DNA of 64,000 nucleotides from Seonamhaeicola sp. ML3 (GTDB taxonomy: Bacteria; Bacteroidota; Bacteroidia; Flavobacteriales; Flavobacteriaceae), in the NCBI RefSeq assembly GCF_023273855.1, contig NZ_CP096884.1:2852001-2916000 (forward strand). The letters run 5' to 3'. The position numbers were made by a program, and so were the translations under genes. Below are positions 28,801 through 36,497 of the stretch, one piece after another. The notes beneath the pieces were generated by a model. That model was not told the origin of the DNA and searched no databases. It saw nothing but the letters and a program-made list of their open reading frames with translations. Position 1 is the first letter of the stretch. Every line of letters starts with the position of its first letter.

Positions 28801-31055
28801 GACCTCCAAGTGCACTGACGCTAGTAGCTTCAGAAACTTCTAATGTAACTTGTGATAACGATAAGGGAACAATTACTGCAGTCGCTAGTGGCGGATGGGG
28901 AGATTACCAATACGAATTAACAGGTACTTCAACAATAGCGTATTCCAATAATGCCACATTTACAGATTTATCTGCCGGGGCTTACATTGTTAATGTTCGT
29001 GATGCCGGTGGTTGTGTTGCTTCGTATAATATCACACTAGATTTACCAACTCCTATTAATGCTACTATAGCAGCATCACCATCAACCTTAGCTTGTTTTG
29101 ATGATGATAATGCAACAATAACTGTAACAAGTATATCAGGTGGACAAGGCAATAATTATAGTTATGTGTTGAATATGGTTGCTCCAACAGTGAGTTCATC
29201 AGGGCCACAAACATCAAATATATTTACAAATTTAAGTGCGGGAACTTACAATGTAACCGTTAACGATGGCTTTAATTGTGAATTTACAACGGCAAACATC
29301 GTTATAACAGAGCCTACTCAGCTCGAAGCTAGTTTAGTTAAAGCTACATCTCAAACCTGTACTACAGATGCTACGCTTACCTTAAGCGCCACAGGAGGAA
29401 CAGGAAATTATGAGTACAGTAATACATCAAGTTTTACTGCAATTTTAGGAACATTTAGTTCATCGACTTCATTTTCCGTTACTCCCGGAGATTATATGTA
29501 TTATGTTCGAGATGCCAATGGGTGCGTATCTGGAGTTTCAAATCAAATAGCGATAGATCCATTACCTGCTTTAACTTTAGATTTAGACACTTCAAACGCT
29601 ACGATAAACTGTTCTGGAGATACAACGGGAGTTATTGTTGCTAATGCTCAAGGCGGTTTGGGAAGTTATATTTATACACTACAAGATACTTTAGGAAATC
29701 CAATTCCAGCCACTCAAACAACACCAGGAGTATTTACAGATTTACCTGTTGGAGATTACCAGATAAGGGTAGAAAGTGGCGACTGTTTATTTACATCGTC
29801 AACAGTAGCAATTTCAGAACCAAATTTACAGCTTCAAGTAACTTTTAACGTATCTGATGTGAGTTGTAGTGGAGAGAATAACGGTATATTAGAGATACTC
29901 GCAACAGGAGGTACAGGAATTCTTAAATATGCCATTTCACCTCAATTGAATCAGTTTTTTGATACACCAATATTCGAAGATTTAGCTCCAGGAAATTATC
30001 AAGCCATAGCGCAAGACGAACTAGGGTGTTTTGTATTGTTTGATTTTACTATAGATGAACCTTTACCGGTGATGATTACCATAGTACCAAACTCCTTAAT
30101 TCCTGAGGTCTGTGAAGGCGATATGAATGGTGAGTTTAGTATTGATATTTCGGGAGGGACACTTCCTTACAGTATAGCTTTAGATGATCCGAATGGTACT
30201 TACATAACAGGTACTGCAACTCAAACAATATTTGATTTTACAGGTTTAAGTGGTGGTGACCATCTTGTTTATGTAAGAGATGCTGAAGGTTGTGAATCTG
30301 AATGGAATATCACTTTTCCAGAATCGGTTCTTCTCGACCCTGAGGTACGTGTAGAGTATTGTACCGATGTTACTGATGCCATGAGTAATGCAGTTACGGT
30401 AACAGTAGACGAGAGTGTAGATGTTTCTCAGCTAGATTATTCTTTGGATGGTATTAATTATCAAACCAGTAATGTTTTTATAGATGTGCCTGCAGGTTTA
30501 AACAAGACAATAACAGTTAGACATACTAATGGTTGTCAGCAGGAGGTTTTGTTTGATGTGAATCAATATCAGCCTTTACAAATAGCACTAGACGATGGAC
30601 AGGGTATTAATGAAATAGAGGCAAGAGCTAGCGGTGGTTCTGGTAATTATGAATTTGCTGTTCAACGTGTTAATGAAACCAGTTTTGAACCTTACCAAGA
30701 TACAGGAACATTCATAATTTATGAGTCAGGAGAGTATACGGTAACTGTTACCGATAGTAATGGTTGTGTTGCTACTGCTTCAAGATTCTTTGAATTTGTA
30801 GATGTATGTGTTACAAACTATTTCGTACCAGCTAATGGCGGATGGGGACCGGGTTGTACATCACAGTACAGAAATTTAACATTCGATATTTTTGATCGAT
30901 ATGGAAGGAAAATAGCAACCCTAGGAGTAGATGATAAATGGGATGGAACATACAATGGTAAAGAATTGCCATCGGGTGATTATTGGTATGTTGTTAAGTT
31001 AAACGACACAACAGATGACAGGAGTTTTGTTGGTCATTTTACCCTTTACAGGTAG
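22830..31055 (+). CDS. sprB: SprB-like giant cell-surface adhesin
   Basis: A 2741-aa predicted mobile adhesin of gliding motility. A signal peptide ends near residue 24 (QMFSQ). The N-terminal head (about 26-365) begins with FTPRFDQDLKGDIVLI and has AGLYWGAVT and WSLFIVYEDPTVPGKSIT; it is homologous to the head of the minus-strand adhesin. A DUF11-like domain follows (about 366-480), then an Ig-like region, then 23 SprB-type repeats (about 718-2660; pattern GGTxPYxYSIDG ... GTYTVxVxDxxGC). A C-terminal type B-like sorting domain follows (about 2660-2741: FDIFDRYGRKIATL, LPSGDYWYVVKLND), but its usual TPNGDGxND box is replaced by VPANGGWGPGC. F. johnsoniae SprB is about twice as long. The SprF-like gene follows immediately. 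Confidence 0.8.
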   Translation: MNKTTYVRFSICLVLFLVGLQMFSQNYVPFTPRFDQDLKGDIVLIGNNILGPDNNAFNNNSVYNHNVDMRYIDIDSDPTTFSSSSADLVIPNPGCYRIVHAGLYWGAVTNGPEPITDVKFSGPLGGYTDITGTVIFEANGSSVDGGDSFSYACYADVTSIVTSFATDLGTYTIANVSSAQGQTSTFSPFNGTGYSAGWSLFIVYEDPTVPGKSITSFDGFSAISVPGANPNLDIPVSGFRTVPAPAPVRANFAFATLEGDKPILGDRLLLNGTRLSAADRLETNFFNSSVTQLSALPVNNRNPNSTNTLGFDTGVMVVPNPGNTIIANDDTSAVVRLETSGDTFFPYFFALAVDIIEPNIVLTKIVEDISGNNIGGQVVNLGDELNYVIGFQNTGNDNATDFTIRDILPTNIVFNYPADIVSLPAGVTVDSYNPVTREIVFRIDDSVVEEFDPVLEIRFRVTVVANCSLLDDACSNIINNQAYATYNGTLNPSFTISDDPSINSNTGCLLTPGATNFLSDLNCQFREDVILCGDNVELRAGDGYDAYTWSSSPTGTPVIGTGQTLTVNAIGTYYVHNEAIAPCQSIDQIFDVITYGAGVPNPVIPFADQVVVCPNDGKELPNFFLCGANDSRYIQTGITDTSSMIWERLDESSCAAVLNQDCANEDAACTWNQVATGPDYLIEGAGQYRLTLNYTGGCFNQYYFNVYENVLVPTVSSRDIICTTPGEIVIGGVPSGYEYSIDGVNYQVSNTFSVTTAGIYTAFIRQIGVSPNPCIFQVPDIQIRERDFTVSTTINQPLCFGELGSVVLAANDVRPQYFFSIYQGGTLVNSVGPITSNNYTFSNLNPGTYTVNISTEDGCTYSGDIDIIEPPLLTATAAITQPLTCTNGEITVYPNGGTPPYFYFVNSTTSFQTVPTIDVSTAGTYNITVVDSNNCSTDVSIDIDAVNQPDFNISTTDISCAEDPNSGGITINVLNANGNTLRYSIDNGVTYSNSPVFNGLTAGSYDVVVEYTFDSDVCETVPQNITITSATAIDGTATLTTPFTCNTNGVITVSGVTGGTTPYTYSIDGINYQLGNVFSGLTDGTYTISIRDASSCTFITAPVVIDPLNPPTDLDFSHTTLSCPANTTTVTVNATGGTVPLEYQIIAPAGSITPYQSGNSFSGLSPGTYTFQVRDANNCKYAETYTVTPLPPVTVDMVLTKDLDCTASPDAIITGSVAGGTAPYSYSVSYNSGGYGASTSITGTTFTYTTPNDGTYEFEVTDSRGCTVQSGVIIVAAISLPEITSVVQTQDILCHGDNNAAIDVTINNTVGTPPFTINVNNDTTATNYGTQTSGLTAGTYTITLTDAKSCTDTETIVISEPSPINVTHSSVDITCGAGGVSFGSVIIDNVTGGTAPYNYFVTGTNGYSNSELNTTGTTSVSFNVVDFGLYQINVVDSNGCSVLIQDVLVASPPDDLDININTTVDCTTGGTAVVNIGTSLVSTGPFYFDIYTGVIPPPPPGGTWVAEDAPGSQSATFTGLTPGLTYTFIVYDTATNCSYYETASASVPTNSTLTTSALTSNNITCVGSADGNVSFTVNSIYASSVDITYEIFNSLSLISTGVSGTGTIPAGASISVSNLGPLPFGTYYVSITETSGPNAGCGVITIPFNITESARDLNISASIDRNANCNPNSGLISAVAQDGTAPYVFQITTSSSAPAITDPSWNSSNTFNVNANTYYVHVKDAYNCVRTTSAIVLPADPEPVVAATLTNQCTVTEGNFEVDVTLTAIGIAPYSYSIDGGAYQTRTAPFTLTNLSSGVHTIEVQDANGCGNMVSVNIAPPVDIVPTLTVLPTCNNNDGEITVTGNGGSGTYNYSISPNPVSISLTSNVFSGVPSGTYTVTITDAVTTCSADATIIVPEANPLTFTTTTTPVTCFGDNNGSISININGYSGPYTYEVFDSSSASVFGLVAANTSTNPHIISGLSADNYTITVIETASPFCSTSSGTISVGGPPSALTLVASETSNVTCDNDKGTITAVASGGWGDYQYELTGTSTIAYSNNATFTDLSAGAYIVNVRDAGGCVASYNITLDLPTPINATIAASPSTLACFDDDNATITVTSISGGQGNNYSYVLNMVAPTVSSSGPQTSNIFTNLSAGTYNVTVNDGFNCEFTTANIVITEPTQLEASLVKATSQTCTTDATLTLSATGGTGNYEYSNTSSFTAILGTFSSSTSFSVTPGDYMYYVRDANGCVSGVSNQIAIDPLPALTLDLDTSNATINCSGDTTGVIVANAQGGLGSYIYTLQDTLGNPIPATQTTPGVFTDLPVGDYQIRVESGDCLFTSSTVAISEPNLQLQVTFNVSDVSCSGENNGILEILATGGTGILKYAISPQLNQFFDTPIFEDLAPGNYQAIAQDELGCFVLFDFTIDEPLPVMITIVPNSLIPEVCEGDMNGEFSIDISGGTLPYSIALDDPNGTYITGTATQTIFDFTGLSGGDHLVYVRDAEGCESEWNITFPESVLLDPEVRVEYCTDVTDAMSNAVTVTVDESVDVSQLDYSLDGINYQTSNVFIDVPAGLNKTITVRHTNGCQQEVLFDVNQYQPLQIALDDGQGINEIEARASGGSGNYEFAVQRVNETSFEPYQDTGTFIIYESGEYTVTVTDSNGCVATASRFFEFVDVCVTNYFVPANGGWGPGCTSQYRNLTFDIFDRYGRKIATLGVDDKWDGTYNGKELPSGDYWYVVKLNDTTDDRSFVGHFTLYR
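24985..30790. repeat. Coding repeats: 23 SprB-type units
   Basis: About 23 degenerate units of roughly 80-90 codons, recognised in protein by a C near the unit start, GGTAPYTYS-like cores and GTYTVTVTDANGC-like ends. The DNA copies are strongly diverged, unlike the homogenised array in the opposite adhesin. Confidence 0.8.
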
Positions 31056-31070
31056 TTTAAAGAAAATAAA

Positions 31071-32048
31071 ATGCAAAAGTTAGTTACATATTTATTGTTT
31101 TTCACGGCAGTTTTAAGTTACGGCCAAGAATTAAATTTACCTGTATTTACTCAGTATCTGGCAGATAATAACTTTGTAATAGCACCAACATATGCCGGTA
31201 TTGGGGACAATGTAAAAATTCGGGCCAACGGACTAACGCAATGGGTTGGTATAAAAGGAGCTCCAGATAATCAATCGGTTTATGGAGATATACGAATCGC
31301 CGATAGATCGGGGGTAGGTTTATCATTCTACAGTGATAGAAATGGTAACACCATCCAATCTGGAGCAAAGTTTTCTTTTGCGCATCATCTTACATTAGAT
31401 TATTATTCAAAAATTTATCTGTCGTTAGGTATTTCTTATAACCTGAATAATTTTCGGATAGATATTAATAACTTCAACACAACTCACGAAGCGCCAATTA
31501 TAGATCCGCTAGTTACAGACGATAGAAGAAATACAAATCATAACTTCGATTTAGGGGCTTTATTCCGTTGGAAAGCTTTCTTTATGAGTTTAAACATAAA
31601 CAATGTATTGGATAAGGATTTCGATTCGTCAATACGGTTCAAGGAACCTAATTTACTGTTAAACTATCAAATCTATACTGGTTACACATTTAGGGGCCCA
31701 AAAAAATCTGGACTTGAGTTCGAACCTTCTATATTCTATCAAATGTTTACCAGTGATAAGCGATCGGCAACAGATTTAAATTTTAAATTCCGAAAGTATA
31801 ATAGAAACGATGATTATTTCTGGGGAGGTATATCTTATAGGTTCTTGAACGACCAACTTCTTAAGCCTTTAAATATAGGTCCTATGGTGGGGTTCAAGAA
31901 ATCGATATTTTATTTTGGCTACGCCTACCAGATTACCACCAACGATTTATCTGCCTATAATTCCGGAACTCATGTTATTACTGTGGGGATAGACTTTTTA
32001 CAAGGTATAAGTAATTGTCCTTGTACTCAAGACCCTGTACATCACTAA
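31071..32048 (+). CDS. sprF: SprF-like PorP/SprF family T9SS membrane protein
   Basis: A 325-aa predicted outer-membrane barrel starting 15 bases after the SprB-like gene. The signal peptide is about 1-18 (ends SYGQE). The PorP/SprF opening is LPVFTQYLADNNFVIAPTYA, then LTQWVGIKGAPDN. Strands alternate to the end, where SAYNSGTHVITVGIDFL matches the barrel-closing strand of the paralogue at 4384. A short tail with two cysteines follows (ISNCPCTQDPVHH). In F. johnsoniae, sprF mutants make SprB but do not place it on the surface, so this protein should export or anchor the SprB-like adhesin. Confidence 0.85.
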   Translation: MQKLVTYLLFFTAVLSYGQELNLPVFTQYLADNNFVIAPTYAGIGDNVKIRANGLTQWVGIKGAPDNQSVYGDIRIADRSGVGLSFYSDRNGNTIQSGAKFSFAHHLTLDYYSKIYLSLGISYNLNNFRIDINNFNTTHEAPIIDPLVTDDRRNTNHNFDLGALFRWKAFFMSLNINNVLDKDFDSSIRFKEPNLLLNYQIYTGYTFRGPKKSGLEFEPSIFYQMFTSDKRSATDLNFKFRKYNRNDDYFWGGISYRFLNDQLLKPLNIGPMVGFKKSIFYFGYAYQITTNDLSAYNSGTHVITVGIDFLQGISNCPCTQDPVHH

Positions 32049-32127
32049 AATTTAGACTTCTTAATACCACAGGAAATTTTAAAGGAAATTTAAAGTAAAC
32101 TTCCATAATTCTTTTACTTAAATAAAA

Positions 32128-32135
32128 TATATTTG
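32128..32135 (+). promoter_or_regulatory. -7 box of the ppk1-ppx operon
   Basis: TATATTTG fits TAnnTTTG. Its last three bases (TTG, 32133-32135) could be mistaken for a start codon. Transcription would begin near 32141-32143, leaving about 18 bases to the ATG at 32160. The -33 region is poor. Confidence 0.5.
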
Positions 32136-32159
32136 TTAGGAATACATAGCCTAATAGAT

Positions 32160-34223
32160 ATGATTACTACCGAGACAACCAAAAACACCTATTTAAATCG
32201 AGAAATAAGTTGGCTTCAGTTTAATGCTAGAGTACTTCAAGAGGCTTCTGATCAAAATGTACCGCTTATTGAAAGGTTGAGGTTTCTTGGAATTTTTTCT
32301 AATAACCTAGACGAGTTTTTTAAAGTTAGATATGCTACGGTTAAGCGTATAGTAGAGGCTGGAAAGGCAGGTAAAAATCAGTTAGGAGGTATCAAAGCAA
32401 AAGAGCTTCTGGAGATTATTACCAAAATTGTAATTGATCAGCAAGCAGAAAGTATTAAGGTTCTGGATGAAATTGATGATAAACTAAAGGAAGAAAATAT
32501 TTTCCTAATAGACGAAACCGAGGTAGATAGCAATCAACATGATTTTATAAAGGATTACTATTTTCAAAATGTAAGCTCGGCTTTGGTTACCATAGTGCTT
32601 AATGATTTGGTTGCCCTGCCAAATTTAAAGGATAGTGCGGCTTATTTGGCAGTAAAGATGCAGGTAAAGGATGGCGATAATCAGTACGCTCTTTTAGAAA
32701 TCCCCAAAGGTGTCGACCGGTTTATAGTATTGCCAAAGCAAAATGATCAGAATTACATCATCATGTACGATGATCTTTTAAGATACTGTTTAAGTGATAT
32801 TTTCAGTTTTTTCGAATACGAGAAAATCTCTGCTCATATGATTAAAATCACCAGGGATGCAGAACTAGATTTTGATGGCGATTTAAGTAAGAGTTTTATA
32901 GAAAAGCTATCAGATAGTGTAAAACATCGTGAGATTGGAGATCCTGTTCGCTTTGTTTTCGATAAAACTATCGATAGAGATACTCTCGAACACTTAATGG
33001 ATATAATGAATATCGAAAATACGGATAGTATAATTCCTGGTGGCCGGTATCATAACAAACGAGACTATATGAGTTTTCCTAGTCTTGGGAGAACAGATTT
33101 AATGTATGAAAGAATAACGCCTCTGCCAGTTAAAGGGCTTAGTTTGAAAAGTAGCATTTTTAAGGCAATAGCCGAGAAGGATTATATGATTCATGCTCCT
33201 TATCATACATTTGACTATGTTGTTAGGTTTCTTCGTGAAGCAGCCATAGACCCTAAGGTGAGAACCATAAAAATCACTATTTATAGATTAGCTCAAATTT
33301 CACACATTGCTAGTGCTTTAATAAACGCAGCAATTAACGGTAAAGCAGTCACTGTAGTTATAGAGTTAAGAGCTAGGTTCGATGAAGAGGCCAATATACA
33401 CTATGCCAACTTAATGAAAAAAGAAGGGGTTAACCTGAGGTTTGGTATTCCTGGATTAAAAGTTCATAGTAAAATGTGTGTTATTGAAAGAGAAGAGGGG
33501 AAAAAGTTTAAGCGTTATGGTTTTATAAGTACTGGTAACTTTAATGAATCTACGGCAAAAATTTACACAGATTATACTTTATTCACTTATAATCAGCCTA
33601 TATTGAAAGAAGTTAATAAGATTTTTAACTTTTTTGAGGCTAATTATCGTGTTTACTCCTACAAACATTTGATAGTTTCCCCCAATTATACCGAAAAACG
33701 AATCTTTAATTTGATCGATGAACAAATTGAATTATGTCAAAATGGTCAAGAAGGTTATATTAGAGTGAAGATGAACAGTATATCTAATTATGCCATGGTC
33801 GATAAACTTTATGAAGCCAGTAATGCGGGGGTTAAAATAGATATGATTGTTCGCGGAATTTGTTGTTTAGTGCCCGGTGTAGAAGGCATGAGCGAAAATA
33901 TTGAAGTGATTAGTGTGGTAGATAAATTTTTAGAACATCCAAGAGTTTATATGTTTGGAAAAGGCGAGGATGTTAAAATTTTTATATCTTCGGCAGACTG
34001 GATGACCAGAAATATACACAATAGAGTAGAAGTGAGTTGTCCGATTTACGATCCAGAAATCAAAAAAGAAATAATAGATACGTTCAACTTGTGTTGGAAT
34101 GATAATGTAAAGGCTAGGATAATCAATACATCTACAGAAAATATATACCGTAAAAACGATGGCCCAGAAATACGATCGCAAGTGGCTATCTACGATTATT
34201 ATTTAGATAAGCTCAAAGATTAA
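32160..34223 (+). CDS. ppk1: Polyphosphate kinase 1
   Basis: Reversibly polymerises the gamma-phosphate of ATP into polyphosphate. The 687-aa product shows the N-domain start YLNREISWLQFNARVLQEA, the RVxDxR-like core, and the two PPK1 histidines in HSKMCVIE (residue 436 with this start) and EHPRVYMFG (residue 593). These lie one position from E. coli H435 and H592, which supports the start. I chose the ATG at 32160 because the longer TTG start at 32133 lies inside a -7 promoter box and adds nine non-conserved residues. It is followed after one base by ppx. The gene sits directly behind the spr-like operon on the same strand but has its own promoter. Confidence 0.95.
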   Translation: MITTETTKNTYLNREISWLQFNARVLQEASDQNVPLIERLRFLGIFSNNLDEFFKVRYATVKRIVEAGKAGKNQLGGIKAKELLEIITKIVIDQQAESIKVLDEIDDKLKEENIFLIDETEVDSNQHDFIKDYYFQNVSSALVTIVLNDLVALPNLKDSAAYLAVKMQVKDGDNQYALLEIPKGVDRFIVLPKQNDQNYIIMYDDLLRYCLSDIFSFFEYEKISAHMIKITRDAELDFDGDLSKSFIEKLSDSVKHREIGDPVRFVFDKTIDRDTLEHLMDIMNIENTDSIIPGGRYHNKRDYMSFPSLGRTDLMYERITPLPVKGLSLKSSIFKAIAEKDYMIHAPYHTFDYVVRFLREAAIDPKVRTIKITIYRLAQISHIASALINAAINGKAVTVVIELRARFDEEANIHYANLMKKEGVNLRFGIPGLKVHSKMCVIEREEGKKFKRYGFISTGNFNESTAKIYTDYTLFTYNQPILKEVNKIFNFFEANYRVYSYKHLIVSPNYTEKRIFNLIDEQIELCQNGQEGYIRVKMNSISNYAMVDKLYEASNAGVKIDMIVRGICCLVPGVEGMSENIEVISVVDKFLEHPRVYMFGKGEDVKIFISSADWMTRNIHNRVEVSCPIYDPEIKKEIIDTFNLCWNDNVKARIINTSTENIYRKNDGPEIRSQVAIYDYYLDKLKD

Positions 34224-34224
34224 T

Positions 34225-35145
34225 ATGCTTTCAATAAAAAAATATGCAGCAATCGATATTGGTTCGAATGCTGTAAGGTTACTAATATCTAATATTATAG
34301 AGGAAACGGGCAAACCTGTGAGGTTTAAAAAGAACTCGCTTGTGCGTGTGCCTATTCGTTTGGGTGCCGATGTATTCATTAATAAGAGAATTTCAGAGGA
34401 GAACAAAGTACGTATGGTAGATACCATGCTTGCTTTTAGGTTGCTAATGAAATCCCACAAGGTAGTAAAATACAAAGCTTGTGCCACTTCAGCTATGCGA
34501 GAATCCAAAAATGGAAAGCAATTGGTTGATTTAATTTTAAATGAAGCAGGCATTAAAATTGATATTATAGGTGGTAAAGAAGAGGCTACTATAATCGCAG
34601 AAACCGATTTAAATAAATTTATTGACCCTAATAAAACATATTTATATGTTGATGTGGGTGGAGGTAGTACCGAATTTACGGTAATTCATAATGGTATAAA
34701 AAGAGCCTCAAAATCGTTTAAAATTGGTACCGTACGCCTCTTGAATGATATGGTTACCGATGAAGCTTGGCAAAAATTGGAGAAGTGGATAAAAACACAT
34801 ACGTCGGCCTACGATAAGATGGATTTACTAGGGTCTGGAGGAAACATAAACAAAATATTCAAAGTTTCAGGAAAGGCTTTAGGTAAACCGCTTACTTATT
34901 TTTATTTAACCAATTATTTTAAAACTCTTCAAAGTTATACTTATGAGGAACGTATTACCGAATTAGAGCTTAACCAAGACAGGGCAGATGTGATTATTCC
35001 AGCTATGAGAATTTACCTTTCTGCAATGAAATGGAGTGCTTCAAAGCACATATATGTACCTAAAATAGGTTTGGCAGATGGTATAATTAAAAGCATCTAT
35101 TATGATACCGTTTCTAGTAATACACAGTTAAATTCTGCATTTTGA
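34225..35145 (+). CDS. ppx: Exopolyphosphatase (Ppx/GppA family)
   Basis: Hydrolyses terminal phosphates from polyphosphate or the 5'-phosphate of pppGpp. The 306-aa protein has the ASKHA-fold signatures: phosphate-1 loop AAIDIGSNAVRLLIS (about 8-22), KACATSAMRES, the phosphate-2 loop YVDVGGGSTEFTV (about 140-152) and GSGGNINKIF. It has only the short Ppx form and lacks the C-terminal HD-like domain of E. coli Ppx. The ATG follows the ppk1 stop by one base, so synthesis and breakdown of polyphosphate are encoded in one operon. It could equally act as GppA. Confidence 0.9.
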   Translation: MLSIKKYAAIDIGSNAVRLLISNIIEETGKPVRFKKNSLVRVPIRLGADVFINKRISEENKVRMVDTMLAFRLLMKSHKVVKYKACATSAMRESKNGKQLVDLILNEAGIKIDIIGGKEEATIIAETDLNKFIDPNKTYLYVDVGGGSTEFTVIHNGIKRASKSFKIGTVRLLNDMVTDEAWQKLEKWIKTHTSAYDKMDLLGSGGNINKIFKVSGKALGKPLTYFYLTNYFKTLQSYTYEERITELELNQDRADVIIPAMRIYLSAMKWSASKHIYVPKIGLADGIIKSIYYDTVSSNTQLNSAF

Positions 35146-35227
35146 CTTTGAAAAGATAGCTTTTTGATAATAAAACATATATTCGTGGCAGTATAATTAC
35201 AAAATTATAGACCCAAATTTATTAATT

Positions 35228-35812
35228 ATGAAAAAAGTTTTACTATTCACATTACTACTTACGCTCTCATTTTATGGATTTTCCCAGGATAAAGTAAAAG
35301 ATAGTACTCAAGTAAAAGAAGAAACCTATGTACCTACAGGCATTAAGTTTGGTGTGCGTGGCGGTTACAATATTTCTAATGTTGATTTAGACGACGGTAC
35401 AGTTGTTAATGTACCAAACAAACACAGAAACAGTTTCTATATTGGTTTTTTTGCAAACATAGGTTTGTCAAGAACCTTATCATTAATGCCAGAACTTCAA
35501 TTTTCTCCTGAAGGAGCCAATGATGAAAAATTACATTTAGATTATATCCAAGCTCCTGTTTTGTTGAGAATTAAAATGAGTGAAAAACTCCATATTGCTG
35601 CTGGACCTCAAGTAAGTATTAAATCTCATAAAACCCAAGATGGTGTAAAGAATATGGCGTATTCTGCAGTAGGAGGTTTCGAGTACAAAATCAACTATGC
35701 ATTATTTGCAGATCTAAGATATACTTACGGATTAAGAAATATTTTTGATGATGCTTCTGGAAACTCTGCCACAAATACCAATATTCAGATTGGTATTGGC
35801 TATAAGTTTTAG
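35228..35812 (+). CDS. Outer-membrane beta-barrel protein (PorT/OMP_b-brl family)
   Basis: A 194-aa protein with a signal peptide about 1-20 (ends YGFSQ), a short charged linker (DKVKDSTQVKEET) and an eight-stranded-barrel pattern: FGVRGGYNISNVDL, FYIGFFANIGLSR, LMPELQFSPEG, LDYIQAPVLLRI, HIAAGPQVSI, ending in TNIQIGIGYKF with a terminal aromatic residue typical of outer-membrane barrels. The family is the PorT-like porin group common in Bacteroidota; PorT itself acts in T9SS, but many paralogues have no known role. It ends just before a strong bidirectional terminator. Confidence 0.85.
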   Translation: MKKVLLFTLLLTLSFYGFSQDKVKDSTQVKEETYVPTGIKFGVRGGYNISNVDLDDGTVVNVPNKHRNSFYIGFFANIGLSRTLSLMPELQFSPEGANDEKLHLDYIQAPVLLRIKMSEKLHIAAGPQVSIKSHKTQDGVKNMAYSAVGGFEYKINYALFADLRYTYGLRNIFDDASGNSATNTNIQIGIGYKF

Positions 35813-35840
35813 GTGTTTAAATTTAAAATAGAAAACATAA

Positions 35841-35873
35841 AAAAACTAGACTCAAAAGGTCTAGTTTTTTTTG
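35841..35873. terminator. Bidirectional terminator between the barrel gene and miaE
   Basis: A perfect 11-bp stem AAAAACTAGAC / GTCTAGTTTTT encloses TCAAAAG, with T-runs on both strands. It serves the plus-strand gene ending at 35812 and the minus-strand operon ending at 35916. Confidence 0.9.
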
Positions 35874-35915
35874 TTAATGAAATTAATTAGGTATTTCTCT
35901 TTAATTTTTTTGATA

Positions 35916-36497
35916 TTAGCCGTGTACGGTTTCTTTTTTACCCAAATCAGTCATTATTTTGGCTTCATACTCAAGTAATTCTTGCCATTTGATATCAACC
36001 TCTTTTTTGTCTCCATATTTTCTAGCAAAACCCAAGAACATAGTGTAATGGTTGGCTTCACTTACCATGAGATTCCTGTAAAATGTTGCAAGTTCTTTAT
36101 CTTCTAATTCTTCAGAAAGTAATCTAAAACGCTCGCAACTTCTGGCTTCAATTAGTGCGGCGTATAATAACCTATGAACTAATTGTGTGGTTCTGCTGCC
36201 TCCTTTGGGAAAGAATTTCATTAATTTAACGACATATTCGTCTTTGCGATCTCTTCCCAAAGTCCAGCCTCGTTTCAAAATTATGTCATGAACCATTTTA
36301 AAATGGCTTATTTCTTCCTTGACTAACGCTACCATTTCCTGAACTAATTCGGTGTATTCTGGGAAACTTACAATCAACGAAATTGCAGTACTAGTGGCCT
36401 TTTGTTCACAAAATGCATGATCGGTTAAAATCTCTTCAATGTTCTTTTCAACAATATTCACCCATCTAGGGTCTGTTGGTAATTTAAGTCCTAGCAT
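35916..36497 (-). CDS. miaE: tRNA-(ms2io6A37) hydroxylase MiaE
   Basis: A non-haem di-iron monooxygenase that hydroxylates the isopentenyl group of ms2i6A37 in tRNA. The 193-aa helical protein carries ferritin-like ligand motifs: EEISHFKMVH (about 72-81), LIEARSCERF (about 114-123) and SEANHYTMFL (about 148-157). The N-terminus KLPTDPRWVNIVEKNIEEIL is typical of MiaE. It is the last gene of the dnaX / lipoprotein / miaE group and overlaps the lipoprotein gene by 14 bases, which suggests translational coupling. Confidence 0.92.
   Translation of the reverse strand: MLGLKLPTDPRWVNIVEKNIEEILTDHAFCEQKATSTAISLIVSFPEYTELVQEMVALVKEEISHFKMVHDIILKRGWTLGRDRKDEYVVKLMKFFPKGGSRTTQLVHRLLYAALIEARSCERFRLLSEELEDKELATFYRNLMVSEANHYTMFLGFARKYGDKKEVDIKWQELLEYEAKIMTDLGKKETVHG

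Noticed and set aside
32133-32159. TTG start for ppk1 nine codons upstream
   Set aside because: The TTG is part of the TATATTTG -7 box, and PPK1 histidine numbering and conservation fit the ATG at 32160.
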